From the NCBI GenBank assembly GCA_946699565.1, contig CAMPDW010000014.1, forward strand, positions 1-54,000: DNA of 54,000 bases, read 5' to 3'. The position numbers were made by a program, and so were the translations under genes. The first letter of the stretch is position 1. Each line of letters starts with the position of its first letter. This stretch comes from an uncultured Commensalibacter sp. GTDB lineage: Bacteria > Pseudomonadota > Alphaproteobacteria > Acetobacterales > Acetobacteraceae. Below are positions 36,734-46,279 of the stretch, piece by piece. The notes under the pieces are model-generated. The model saw only the letters and a list, made by a program, of their open reading frames with translations, did no database searches and was not told where the DNA came from.

Positions 36734-37591
36734 TTAAATCGTTTCTTTCAAAACGTCTTCCAACGATATTTTAAATTGTCCAGGCTTTAAAGATTGAGGT
36801 TGTGACGCATCAGGCGACCACCCAGTTAAAATAGCAAAATGAAAATCAACTTTAAGAGGTTTATGCATTTTAAGACGGTTACAATATTCTGCAAATAATT
36901 TTTTTTTTGTAAAATGAGACAAATGTATTTGCAAAGCATTATTTTCACCAGCCCAACGCAAATCCCTGAATAACGCCAAAGGTGAACGATATGCAATTTC
37001 AATAACCTCTTTATCAATGGTTGGAAGCGCAAATCCTGCCCGTTGCATAAGAGTTGCACATGACCTTAAATCAGGTAATGGGGAAATATGCGGCGTAACA
37101 GCATCAAAATATTCCATCTCAACCTCAGACATGACAGTTCTTAATAAAGACAAAGTTGGAAGGATAGGAATAGAAGCCAAAAACAATCCATCCGGTTTCA
37201 GAATCCTACGGATTTGCAATAAAGCCCCAAGTAAATCATTAACCCAATGCAAATTAAAATTCGCAATAACCAGATCAAAACAATTTACTTTAAAAGGCAA
37301 CAACTCTTCATCCATACAGATTGAAGAATTGTTATTCAATGTGACCAATTGATAAGATAAATCAGCAGAAATAACTTCTGTCCCCCTAGACTTCAAATAA
37401 GAAGCAACATAACCTCTTCCACCCATTTCCAAAACAAAAGGAAAAGAACGTTTTATATCTTTTAAACGTTCTAGTAAGAAGCTCGAACATTGTTTAAAAA
37501 TATCCTGCATTTGTACATGATAATGTGCCGCTCTTTCTCGGTGTAACTTTACAAGGGTACGATTAAATAAATGTGGAACAGTCATCATCAA
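36734..37591 (-). CDS. BioC/NDUFAF5-like SAM-dependent methyltransferase
   Basis: This 285-residue class I methyltransferase opens with the family start HLFNRTLVKLHRERAAHY. Motif I, VLEMGGRGYVASYLKSRG, is less canonical than DxGxGxG. It continues with VISADLSYQLV, FDLVIANFNLHWVNDL and LRRILKPDGLFLASI. The closest families are BioC (malonyl-ACP methylation in biotin synthesis) and NDUFAF5 (complex I assembly). No biotin genes adjoin, so the NDUFAF5-type role is slightly favoured. In alphaproteobacteria such a gene often lies near comF and grxC, both of which are nearby. Confidence 0.75.
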   Translation of the reverse strand: MMMTVPHLFNRTLVKLHRERAAHYHVQMQDIFKQCSSFLLERLKDIKRSFPFVLEMGGRGYVASYLKSRGTEVISADLSYQLVTLNNNSSICMDEELLPFKVNCFDLVIANFNLHWVNDLLGALLQIRRILKPDGLFLASIPILPTLSLLRTVMSEVEMEYFDAVTPHISPLPDLRSCATLMQRAGFALPTIDKEVIEIAYRSPLALFRDLRWAGENNALQIHLSHFTKKKLFAEYCNRLKMHKPLKVDFHFAILTGWSPDASQPQSLKPGQFKISLEDVLKETI

Positions 37592-37618
37592 TAGATATTC
37601 ACTAGAAAAATTAAAAAA

Positions 37619-37640
37619 GGTACAGTCAACAAACTGTACC
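37619..37640 (-). terminator. Hairpin terminator after the phosphohexomutase gene
   Basis: An 8-bp stem (GGTACAGT with ACTGTACC) encloses a 6-base loop. On the minus strand it is followed by six T residues, 43 bases after the mutase stop. The + side also has five T residues, so it could work in both directions. Confidence 0.75.
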
Positions 37641-37682
37641 CCTTTTTATAAGAATAAAAAACTATAATAAATAAAAAATTAT

Positions 37683-39071
37683 TTAGGCTTCAGGAAAATC
37701 AACACCAGAAGCTTTTAATTGGGATTTTAAGACATTTTTTAATCTTTCAAGACCTTCCTCAGACGTGCTTTCAGCACGAGCAACCAGAGCAGCCTGAGTA
37801 TTAGAAGCCCTTAAAAGCCACCAACCATCTTCTGTATTAACCCGAACACCATCAATTGTTACAACATTCGCTTTTTCTTCTTTAAGCCGTTCAGCTACTT
37901 CACGAACAACGCTGAATTTACGATCATCTGAACAATCAAAACGAATTTCAGGTGTTGAAATCGCTTTGGGTAAAGATTCTGTAACTTCAGATAATGGACC
38001 TTTTAAACGTGTCAAAATATCTAGAATACGGATCGCAACATATAAAGCATCATCAAAACCGTACCATTTATCGTTAAAGAAAATATGACCTGACATTTCT
38101 CCACCAAGTAAAGCCTTAGCTTCTGCCATTTTTGCCTTAATCAATGAATGTCCTGTACACCACATTAAAGGATTGCCACCCGCTTTTTGAATTTCATCAA
38201 AAAGAATCTTGCTTGCCTTCACATCAGCAATAATGGTCGCCCCTTGATTATTAACTAAAATATCCCGACTGAAAATAACCATAAGCTGGTCACCCCAAAG
38301 GATATTTCCCTTATCATCAATTACACCGATACGATCCGCATCACCATCAAAAGCAATACCAATATCAGCTTTGCGTTCTACAACTTCCTTTTGTAATTGA
38401 ACAAGATTTTTAGGTACAGTTGGATCTGGACTATGGGATGGGAAATCACCATCAATAGTACCATTCAAGATAACATGCTCACCAGGTAATTTTTGTACCA
38501 AGCGTGTTAGAATTTCCCCTGCAGCACCATTACTGTTATCCCAAACAACGCGTAATTTACGATCCGTACCACCAAAATCTTCAAGAAGACGATTAATATA
38601 ATCTTCTGAAACATCAACTTTACGGACAGTACCAATCCCTTCTGGAACAACCTCTCCTGCGGCAATTTTAACGCCTAAATTCTGAATTTCTTTTCCAAAA
38701 AAGGGTTTACCAGCCAACATAAACTTCATCCCATTATATTCTTTGGGATTATGACTAGCTGTAACCATAACAGCACCATCAGCTTTCATCGTTGTTGAAG
38801 CAAAATACAACATAGGTGTTGGTCCACGCCCAATACGTATAACTTCCAACCCACATTTCTTTAATCCATTAACCAAAGCCACTTCCAAATCTGGCGAGCT
38901 AATCCGACCGTCATAGCCAACAACAACTTTTTTTCCATTTTGTTTTGCAACAATACTTCCAAAAGTCCGACCAATTGCATAAGCATCTTCAACAAAAAAT
39001 GTTTGTTCATAAATGCCACGAATATCATACTCACGTAAAATAGTCGGATTAATTACACGTTGATGTTCCAT
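37683..39071 (-). CDS. Phosphomannomutase/phosphoglucomutase
   Basis: The 462-residue alpha-D-phosphohexomutase interconverts hexose 6- and 1-phosphates. It has the phosphoserine loop TASHNPKEYNGMK (Ser106), the metal site FDGDADRIGVID, the sugar-binding GGEMSGHIF and the C-terminal phosphate-binding RASNTQAALVARAES. The AlgC-like architecture suggests dual mannose/glucose use. Its start overlaps the galU stop by one base, so galU and this gene form one unit that supplies glucose-1-phosphate and UDP-glucose for envelope and exopolysaccharide synthesis. Confidence 0.93.
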   Translation of the reverse strand: MEHQRVINPTILREYDIRGIYEQTFFVEDAYAIGRTFGSIVAKQNGKKVVVGYDGRISSPDLEVALVNGLKKCGLEVIRIGRGPTPMLYFASTTMKADGAVMVTASHNPKEYNGMKFMLAGKPFFGKEIQNLGVKIAAGEVVPEGIGTVRKVDVSEDYINRLLEDFGGTDRKLRVVWDNSNGAAGEILTRLVQKLPGEHVILNGTIDGDFPSHSPDPTVPKNLVQLQKEVVERKADIGIAFDGDADRIGVIDDKGNILWGDQLMVIFSRDILVNNQGATIIADVKASKILFDEIQKAGGNPLMWCTGHSLIKAKMAEAKALLGGEMSGHIFFNDKWYGFDDALYVAIRILDILTRLKGPLSEVTESLPKAISTPEIRFDCSDDRKFSVVREVAERLKEEKANVVTIDGVRVNTEDGWWLLRASNTQAALVARAESTSEEGLERLKNVLKSQLKASGVDFPEA

Positions 39072-39955
39072 TATTTACCCTCTTCATGAGCATACTTCTG
39101 AATTATCTTACGCATTGCAGGGGCAAGATCAAGACGCTTTAAAGCAAAGGCAATTTGTGCTTCCAAAAAACCAGATTTACTCCCACAATCATAACGTATT
39201 CCATCATATCTCAAACCATGGAAAGGCATTTTTCCAATTAACTTTTCCATAGAATCTGTTAATTGAATTTCGTTACCTGCACCTCTTTCCATACTAGAAA
39301 GATACGTCATAATCTTTGGCGATAAGATATAACGACCTATTATTGAAAGATTAGATGGAGCATCTTCTGGAGCAGGCTTTTCAACCACACCAGATATAGA
39401 AACTAACTTTCCATCATCTTTACCAATATTAACAATACCATAACTTGAAGTTTTTTCACGTGGAATTTCAGTGACAGCAACCACATTTCCACCATATTCG
39501 TTATAAACTTCAACCATCTGGCTTAAACATCCTGGTTCAGCCATAATCAAATCATCCGGTAATAAAATAGCGAATGGATCATCACCAACAAAAGTACGTG
39601 CACACCATACAGCATGTCCCAAACCCAATGGATTTTGCTGTCGTAATGCATTTAAAGAACCAGCCTCAATGCTTGAAGGGATAAGAGCTTCTAAAGACTC
39701 TTTTTTCCCCCTTTGTCGAAGAATATCTTCTAATTCGTAAGCAACATCAAAATAATCAATTAAGGATTCTTTGCCTCGACCTGTAACCAGACAAAATTGC
39801 TCGATCCCTGCTGCACGTGCCTCATCAAGCGCATATTGGATCAATGGACGATCAACAACTGGCAACATTTCTTTTGGCATTGCTTTCGTTGCAGGCAAGA
39901 AGCGGGTTCCTAATCCAGCAACAGGTAATACAGCTTTTCGTAAAGGTTTAATCAC
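39071..39955 (-). CDS. galU: UTP--glucose-1-phosphate uridylyltransferase
   Basis: GalU makes UDP-glucose from UTP and glucose-1-phosphate. The 294-residue protein has the nucleotide-binding start KAVLPVAGLGTRFLPATKAMPKEMLPV, the DDL motif in FAILLPDDLIM and the VEKPAPEDAPSNLSIIGRYIL segment. It is the first gene of a two-gene unit with the phosphohexomutase, with a TAATG stop-start overlap. Confidence 0.97.
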   Translation of the reverse strand: MIKPLRKAVLPVAGLGTRFLPATKAMPKEMLPVVDRPLIQYALDEARAAGIEQFCLVTGRGKESLIDYFDVAYELEDILRQRGKKESLEALIPSSIEAGSLNALRQQNPLGLGHAVWCARTFVGDDPFAILLPDDLIMAEPGCLSQMVEVYNEYGGNVVAVTEIPREKTSSYGIVNIGKDDGKLVSISGVVEKPAPEDAPSNLSIIGRYILSPKIMTYLSSMERGAGNEIQLTDSMEKLIGKMPFHGLRYDGIRYDCGSKSGFLEAQIAFALKRLDLAPAMRKIIQKYAHEEGK

Positions 39956-40513
39956 AGAACTCTACCTTAAAATTTAATGGATATTAAAAAACTGATACTT
40001 TAGACCTTGATTCTTGACAAGACAAATTCTATTTCTTGCTTTTCGGTAAAAATTATGTTGATCAAGCTATTTTTCTAAAACATTATGCACCTTACGGAAT
40101 AAGAATATTAATCTTAACTTATTTATTAAAGTTTATTTAAATAATATTAAATACAACATTTGTTTTTATTCATTTAATCTTGATGTTAATTTATTTCATC
40201 AAAATTAAAAAAACAGAATAAACAGAATAAATTTATATCTTTCATCATCAAAAAATTTTGAAATTATCTTATTCCAAGATCAACAAAATAGTGTCATTGA
40301 TATTTAAATATCAGAATTAATCTGTTTTCTTTTTAACAGTTAACATAACTATAATGTCATAATAACCCTAATATTACTTAAATATGTAATTAATCTTTTC
40401 TTAGAACAAAAAAAATAAAGAGTGGGAATAAACCTCCACTCTTTTTAAAATTCACAGTAAATTCAGTAATCGTTCACAGTTTTACATAAATATAGTAAGA
40501 TTGCAACCTCTTT
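39956..40513. other. Intergenic region between maeB and galU
   Basis: 558 bases without a recognisable gene. It holds the maeB terminator (listed separately) at 40417-40444 and must contain the galU promoter. The central part (40000-40400) is AT-rich with many short stops in all frames, and no remnant was recognised. Confidence 0.4.
40417..40444 (-). terminator. Rho-independent terminator of maeB
   Basis: A 9-bp stem (AAAGAGTGG with CCACTCTTT) encloses a 10-base loop. On the minus strand it is followed by ATTTTTTTT. It lies about 70 bases after the maeB stop codon and is a textbook intrinsic terminator. Confidence 0.85.
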
Positions 40514-42793
40514 TTATTTTTTCTTTAAAGATTGTCGAACCGCAATAGCTGTCAGATTCACAATACCTCTGGCTGACGTATTTTCAGTTAAAATATGTAA
40601 AGGCTTTGTAACACCCAAGGTAATTGGACCAATTTGGGATCCATTTCCAACAACACGACTTAATGAAAAACCAATATTTGCCGCATCAAGATCAGGCATA
40701 ATTAATAAATTGGCATTGCCACGCAATGGTGAATCATCAATCAATCTTGAACGAATTGACTCACTCAATGCTGCATCACCTTGCATTTCACCATCAATTT
40801 CCAACGATGGTCTTTGCACTTGAATAATCGCCAAAGCCTCCTTCATTTTTAACGCTGTTTCCGATTTGCCTGTACCAAAAGAAGAGTAAGACAATAAAGC
40901 CGCTCTTGGTACCTGTCCAAAAATAGGAATCATTTCAGAAGCCAATATTGTTAATTCCGCAATTTGTTCAGCAGTTGGATCTAAATGTAAATATGTATCA
41001 CCCATAAACAATGCAACATTCGATTGAATCATTGCTGAAATTGTATGGAAATCTTTGACGCTTTCTTTTTTAGGAATAATATTCTGAAGTACTTTAAAAT
41101 GACGGTACCATTCACCATAACCGCCAACCAAAGCCGCATCGACATGCCCTTGACGCAAAAGCATTGCTGCCATAATAGATTTTCTTCTATAAAGCTGCTC
41201 ATAAGCCAAAGAAGGTGGAACTCCATTTCTTTCCACTAGCCTTTGATAAGGTTTTTCCAATGTTTGTAAAAAAGTATTGTCTTTTTGAGGTTCATAAACT
41301 GTTAAATCATTACCGATCTGTAAGCTTAGACCTAATTTAGAAATTTTTTGCTCAATTCTTTTTTGGTTACCAATAACATAGGGGTCAATCATCTTTTCGT
41401 TAACCATAGTTTGAATAGCACGCAAAACCCGATCATTTTCTCCTTCTGAAAAAACAACCTTTTGTAACCCTTTATATTGATTGATTGCCGCAAAAACAGG
41501 CTGCATAACCTGACTTGTACGGAATACAAATTGCATCAAATGATCATGATAATCGTTGAAATCCTCAATTGGATGCGTAGCAACACCCGACTGCATTGCA
41601 GCTTTCGCAACAGCTGGAGCAATTTCCAAAATAATCCGAGGATCAAAAGGTTTGGGTAAAATATACTCTGGTCCAAAAGCTGGAGCCTGTCCACCATAAG
41701 CCGCAACAACAACCTCATTAGCTTCTAGTGTTGCTAAATTAGCAAGCGCATACGCCGCAGCTTTCTTCATATCTTCATTTATTTCAGTTGCTCCAACATC
41801 CAAAGCTCCCCTAAAAATAAAAGGAAAACATAATACATTGTTAACTTGGTTTGGATGATCGGAACGGCCTGTTGCCACAATGGCGTCTTTTCTAACCAAT
41901 CTAATCTCTTCAGGCATAATTTCTGGTTCTGGATTTGCCAAAGCAAGAATCAAAGGATGAGGTGCCATTGTTTCCACCCATTCCTTTTTTAGAACTCCTG
42001 CAGCAGAAACTCCAAGAAAAATATCAGCCCCTACAATAACTTCCTTAAGCTGACGCATTTTAGTATCTTTGGCATAGCGCGCCATATTTGGGAGCATATT
42101 AGGGTCACGCCCATTCCATACAACACCATCAATATCAGTCAATATAACGTTTTCTGACTTTAAACCCAACGTAACCAATAAATTGACACAAGCAATAGCC
42201 GCAGCACCAGCACCAGAAGTAACTAATTTAACGTCTTCGATCTTCTTATTTTGAATATGTAAAGCATTAATCGTCGCCGCTGCCACAACAATTGCAGTTC
42301 CATGTTGATCATCGTGAAAAACTGGAATTTTCATTCTTACTTTTAATTTTTCTTCAATAATGAAACATTCGGGTGCTTTAATGTCTTCGAGATTAATCCC
42401 TCCGAACGTAGGTTCTAATGCTGCTACAACATCACAAAAACGCTCTGGGTCACTTGCATCAACTTCGATATCAAAAACATCAATCCCAGCAAATTTCTTA
42501 AATAAAACGGCTTTACCTTCCATCACAGGTTTGCCTGCTAAAGGACCTATATTACCTAAACCTAGAACTGCCGTTCCGTTTGAAATTACACCTACTAAAT
42601 TACTTTTGGCAGTATATTTACTTGCTAAGGTTGGATCCTTTTGAATTTCTAAACAAGGTGCTGCTACACCAGGGGAATAAGCCAACGATAAATCCGTTTG
42701 GGTTGTCATTCTTTTGGTTGGTGTAATAGCTAATTTACCAGAAGTTGGATATTCATGATAATCTAATGCAGCTTGTTTAAATTTTTGATCCAT
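40514..42793 (-). CDS. maeB: NADP-dependent malic enzyme with phosphotransacetylase-like domain
   Basis: MaeB decarboxylates malate to pyruvate and yields NADPH. The N-terminal malic enzyme domain (about residues 1-420) includes [36 protein letters not shown] and the dinucleotide fold [12 protein letters not shown]. The C-terminal part (about 425-759) is phosphotransacetylase-like ([39 protein letters not shown]), usually regulatory in MaeB. A longer frame begins at 42814, but GTAGAGA before the ATG at 42793 makes that the better start (759 residues). It is monocistronic and followed by a strong terminator. Confidence 0.95.
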   Translation of the reverse strand: MDQKFKQAALDYHEYPTSGKLAITPTKRMTTQTDLSLAYSPGVAAPCLEIQKDPTLASKYTAKSNLVGVISNGTAVLGLGNIGPLAGKPVMEGKAVLFKKFAGIDVFDIEVDASDPERFCDVVAALEPTFGGINLEDIKAPECFIIEEKLKVRMKIPVFHDDQHGTAIVVAAATINALHIQNKKIEDVKLVTSGAGAAAIACVNLLVTLGLKSENVILTDIDGVVWNGRDPNMLPNMARYAKDTKMRQLKEVIVGADIFLGVSAAGVLKKEWVETMAPHPLILALANPEPEIMPEEIRLVRKDAIVATGRSDHPNQVNNVLCFPFIFRGALDVGATEINEDMKKAAAYALANLATLEANEVVVAAYGGQAPAFGPEYILPKPFDPRIILEIAPAVAKAAMQSGVATHPIEDFNDYHDHLMQFVFRTSQVMQPVFAAINQYKGLQKVVFSEGENDRVLRAIQTMVNEKMIDPYVIGNQKRIEQKISKLGLSLQIGNDLTVYEPQKDNTFLQTLEKPYQRLVERNGVPPSLAYEQLYRRKSIMAAMLLRQGHVDAALVGGYGEWYRHFKVLQNIIPKKESVKDFHTISAMIQSNVALFMGDTYLHLDPTAEQIAELTILASEMIPIFGQVPRAALLSYSSFGTGKSETALKMKEALAIIQVQRPSLEIDGEMQGDAALSESIRSRLIDDSPLRGNANLLIMPDLDAANIGFSLSRVVGNGSQIGPITLGVTKPLHILTENTSARGIVNLTAIAVRQSLKKK

Positions 42794-42929
42794 AATTTTC
42801 TCTACTCTGACCATTTTAACATTATAATAATTAAAACAAATTTAAATCTGTATGAACGGTAACAATCATACATCAAAGAAAGAAAAAAAGGAAACAACCG
42901 CACCTTATGAAATACAATAAATTAATATA

Positions 42930-43016
42930 TGGTGCGACCGAGAAGACTCGAACTTCCACAGGGTAATTCCCCACAAGCACCTCAAGCTTGCGCGTCTACC
43001 ATTCCGCCACGATCGC
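42930..43016 (-). tRNA. tRNA-Leu (GAG)
   Basis: This 87-base class II tRNA has a long variable arm. On the minus strand acceptor GCGATCG pairs with CGGTCGC, followed by ACCA. The anticodon stem CAAGC/GCTTG encloses loop TTGAGGT with anticodon GAG. It reads CTC and CTT leucine codons. It lies between maeB and the divergent lipB. Confidence 0.96.
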
Positions 43017-43064
43017 ACAGGATTGATTTTCATTATTTAATCCAATATGTTTTCTCTATAACCG

Positions 43065-43793
43065 ATGAAAGAGTTTCAAGCAATGGCTATAACACCAATA
43101 TTTTTGCAAAAAAGCAAAAAAATTATTCCATACCCCACCGCAATTGAATGGATGAAAACATATGTTCAAAAAATATACATAAAAAAAGCGGCAGAATGCT
43201 TATGGTTTCTAGAACATTCCTCTCTTTATACAGCAGGAACTTCAGCAAAAAAAGAAGACCTGTTTAACCCGCAAAATTTTCCTGTTTTTTACACGAACCG
43301 AGGTGGACAATGGACTTATCATGGTCCAGGAATGCGAATCATCTATGTCATGATGGATTTACGGAAACCTCACCCTACCTTTCCCGACCATGACATACGT
43401 AGTTTCATTTGTAAACTTGAAGACTGGATTATTTTAACCCTGAAACATTTTAATGTTATAGCAGAAAAAAAAGAGGGACGTGTTGGCTTATGGGTAACCA
43501 ACCCCGTTACAAAACAAGAAGATAAAATTGCTGCAATCGGAATTAAATTATCTCATTGGATCAGCTGGCATGGCATAGCTCTTAATATTCATCCAAAATT
43601 GGAAGACTATAGTGGTATTGTACCTTGTGGTTTAAAAGAATATGGTGTAACCAGCCTTCATAATCTGGGCATATATACATCATTTGATACCGTCGATCAA
43701 GTGCTTTGCCAAACATGGGAAAGAATCTTCAAATACCCCTTACAACTACATTCTTTAACTTCTGAACTTATGATTTTTAATCAGGATAATTGA
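43065..43793 (+). CDS. lipB: Octanoyltransferase LipB
   Basis: LipB moves octanoyl groups from acyl carrier protein to lipoyl domains, the first step of lipoate synthesis. The 242-residue protein has FLEHSSLYTAGTS, the RGGQWTYHGPGM loop, and the catalytic pair Lys161 (in AAIGIKLSHW) and Cys188 (in IVPCGL). A second in-frame ATG at 43083 has AAAGAG upstream and may be the real start, removing six residues. The last 17 bases overlap the convergent LolA-like gene. Confidence 0.94.
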   Translation: MKEFQAMAITPIFLQKSKKIIPYPTAIEWMKTYVQKIYIKKAAECLWFLEHSSLYTAGTSAKKEDLFNPQNFPVFYTNRGGQWTYHGPGMRIIYVMMDLRKPHPTFPDHDIRSFICKLEDWIILTLKHFNVIAEKKEGRVGLWVTNPVTKQEDKIAAIGIKLSHWISWHGIALNIHPKLEDYSGIVPCGLKEYGVTSLHNLGIYTSFDTVDQVLCQTWERIFKYPLQLHSLTSELMIFNQDN

Positions 43794-44397
43794 AATAAGA
43801 ATCACCAATGGTTACCTTTTTATAAACATTGGAAATATCCATAATTGTACGCTGCTTTCTGACATCAACCGCCTGCATTTGTATTAAGGTCAATTCACCA
43901 TTTATATCATTAAATCTTAATGTTAATAAACCCTGCGATGGATTATCTGCACTTGCTAAAGATATCTGAAAGGCGTTAACCCCTTTTTGTATTGTTGTTA
44001 CAAGAATTGGTAATGATAAATGAACGGGACTATTTAACATTAATCCCAAAGGATTTCTAGCTAGACCAATATGTGTTATTGAATGATCATCAAAATTCTT
44101 AGCAACCATTTTTTTACCTTTAGCAACAACAATCATAGTTGATGGCACTTCATAATTTAAACGCAATTTTCCAGGAACATAAACTATTCTTCCTTCTGAC
44201 TGATTACCATTTGGCCAAATCTGGGTGAATTGGCCCTCAAATCCTCTAGGATCATTTAAAGCCGTTTCCACACGTGAAATCGTCACAAGATCACACATTG
44301 GTCGGGCTTTTTGATTTGTATGACAAGCCAGTAAAAATAAAGGAAAAAGCAAAAGCGATATTTTACAAATCCCATTGAATATTTTATTTACTTTCAT
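43777..44397 (-). CDS. LolA-like outer-membrane lipoprotein carrier protein
   Basis: The 206-residue protein matches the LolA fold: FEGQFTQIWPNGNQSEGRIVYVPGKLRLNYE, IVVAKGKKMVAKNF, and a late IMDISNVYKKVTIG. LolA ferries lipoproteins across the periplasm. The N-terminal signal ends in LFLLAC (Cys25), a convincing lipobox, so this copy may be membrane-anchored rather than a free periplasmic carrier. That is unusual for LolA, although LolB is a lipoprotein of the same fold. LolB is the alternative call. It converges on lipB with a 17-base overlap. Confidence 0.78.
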   Translation of the reverse strand: MKVNKIFNGICKISLLLFPLFLLACHTNQKARPMCDLVTISRVETALNDPRGFEGQFTQIWPNGNQSEGRIVYVPGKLRLNYEVPSTMIVVAKGKKMVAKNFDDHSITHIGLARNPLGLMLNSPVHLSLPILVTTIQKGVNAFQISLASADNPSQGLLTLRFNDINGELTLIQMQAVDVRKQRTIMDISNVYKKVTIGDSYFNYPD

Positions 44398-44607
44398 TGC
44401 TTTCCATCTTTATATTCCTGATATTATTCTTATATCAAAATTAGAAATTCTTTATAAGATTTTTGATTTATTCTATAGATCATTATCTAATACTAATAGA
44501 ATTTAAACTTCCTAGATTTTACATTATCTTGAAAAGATTTAATATTTTTTAATTTTATTCTATTTCTTATGAAATCAAAATCCGTATGATGCAAGAAAAA
44601 TAAATGG

Positions 44608-45174
44608 TTGAACATGTTTAAATCTGATAAAGACAAACCACTACATTATTGTGATATGCTTGGTTGTAAAAAACCAGCGGAATATCGTGCCCCAAAATCA
44701 CGTAAGAAATTACATGAATATTACTGGTTTTGTTTTAAACATATTCAGGATTACAACAAAAACTGGGATTATTTTAAAGGAATGAGCAGCAAACAAATAG
44801 AGGAATATCTTCGTTCAGCCGCTGTTTGGGATAAACCCTCTTGGAAATTGGGCAGGCTAGGTAGAAAACATCTTTTAAACGAACAGACTTTTAATGATCC
44901 TTTTAACCTTTTTCCAAAAAACAAAACAAAAACAAATTATAATACACAGCAAAAACAGAATATTCCCTTAGAATTACAAAGAGCTTTACAATTATTAGAG
45001 ATAAATTGGCCTCTTTCTTTGCAAAAATTAAAAAAAAGATATACTGAGCTTGCTCGCCAATATCATCCTGATATTAATGGAGGTGATACACAGTTAGAAG
45101 AAAAATTTAAACAGATTAATGCAGCCTATTCCATACTCCGAACATATTTAACAACTATGATTGATGCAGAATAA
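44608..45174 (+). CDS. J-domain (DnaJ-like) protein linked to cobS/cobT
   Basis: The 188-residue protein has a C-terminal J-domain with the HPD motif at 151-153 (LARQYHPDINGGD), so it should recruit and stimulate an Hsp70. The N-terminal half has Cys13, Cys18, Cys40 and His43 in CDMLGC and WFCFKH, a possible zinc site. Such a DnaJ-like gene often sits directly upstream of cobS in alphaproteobacteria, as here (43-base gap), so a role in assembling or remodelling the CobS/CobT complex is likely but inferred. Confidence 0.88.
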   Translation: MNMFKSDKDKPLHYCDMLGCKKPAEYRAPKSRKKLHEYYWFCFKHIQDYNKNWDYFKGMSSKQIEEYLRSAAVWDKPSWKLGRLGRKHLLNEQTFNDPFNLFPKNKTKTNYNTQQKQNIPLELQRALQLLEINWPLSLQKLKKRYTELARQYHPDINGGDTQLEEKFKQINAAYSILRTYLTTMIDAE

Positions 45175-45217
45175 GCTGATTTAATGCGTTTAAAAACTAT
45201 TTATACAGGATCATTTT

Positions 45218-46240
45218 ATGTCCAAACCTCCTTCGGAAATGATAAATTCGTCTAATATTGATTTACCAAGCACGTCCATTTTATCTCAACCAGATACCAC
45301 CTATAATGTAAAGAAGACATTCAAAATTGATCTTGATATGGAGATTATGGGATTTTCAGAAAAAACCTCACTCGTTCCTGACCTTGACCCTAATTATTTT
45401 TTTGATCTTGATACAACCCATGCTATTCTTGCCGGTTTTCAATATAATCGACGTGTCATGGTACAAGGATTTCATGGTACGGGAAAATCTTCTCATATTG
45501 AACAAATCGCTGCCCGTCTGAATTGGCCATGTATCCGTATTAACCTAGATAGCCACATTTCCCGCATTGATTTGATTGGTAAAGACGCCATCGTTTTACA
45601 AGATGGGAAACAAATCACTCAATTTCAGGAAGGATTGCTTCCATGGGCTTTGGAGCATCCCTGTGCCTTAATTTTTGATGAATATGATGCGGGTCGTCCT
45701 GATGTTATGTTTGTCATACAACGCGTTTTGGAAACGGAAGGAAAATTAACTTTGTTGGATCAGAATCGTGTTATTCGTCCTAATCCAGCATTTCGTCTTT
45801 TTGCCACCGCCAATACAATAGGACTGGGAGATACCACTGGGCTTTACCACGGGACCCAACAAATCAACCAAGGTCAAATGGACCGTTGGAATATTGTTGC
45901 TTCCCTCAACTATCTCCCCGCTTCACAAGAAGTTAAAATAATTATGGCCAAGATGAAAGTCAAAGCTGATGATGAGCATGCAAAAAAACAAATTGAATCA
46001 ATGGTAGTATTAGCAAATTTAACAAGGGTTGGTTTTGCCGAAGGAGAGCTTTCCACGGTTATGTCGCCTCGTACTGTTATCAGCTGGGCAGAGAATTATA
46101 AAATTTTCAAAGACCTCGCTTTAGCCTTCCGTCTAACCTTTTTAAATAAATGCGATCAAGAAGAACATAGCATTGTCGCAGAATATTATCAACGTTGCTT
46201 TAACGTTGATTTACTATTACCTTCTTTTAATGCTGTTTAA
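45218..46240 (+). CDS. cobS: Cobaltochelatase subunit CobS (AAA+ ATPase)
   Basis: CobS is the MoxR-type AAA+ motor of the aerobic cobaltochelatase CobNST, which inserts cobalt into hydrogenobyrinate diamide. The 340-residue protein has Walker A GFHGTGKSS (84-92), Walker B LIFDEYD (about 151-157) and the sensor region LFATANTIGLGDTTGLYHGT. CAGGA sits upstream of the ATG. It is paired with cobT 39 bases downstream. The large subunit CobN is not in the window, and some bacteria use CobST-like pairs elsewhere, so the cobalt role is inferred from the family. Confidence 0.94.
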   Translation: MSKPPSEMINSSNIDLPSTSILSQPDTTYNVKKTFKIDLDMEIMGFSEKTSLVPDLDPNYFFDLDTTHAILAGFQYNRRVMVQGFHGTGKSSHIEQIAARLNWPCIRINLDSHISRIDLIGKDAIVLQDGKQITQFQEGLLPWALEHPCALIFDEYDAGRPDVMFVIQRVLETEGKLTLLDQNRVIRPNPAFRLFATANTIGLGDTTGLYHGTQQINQGQMDRWNIVASLNYLPASQEVKIIMAKMKVKADDEHAKKQIESMVVLANLTRVGFAEGELSTVMSPRTVISWAENYKIFKDLALAFRLTFLNKCDQEEHSIVAEYYQRCFNVDLLLPSFNAV

Positions 46241-46279
46241 ATAAGTTCAAACGATTTAATCGTATAAGAGAGAATTATA

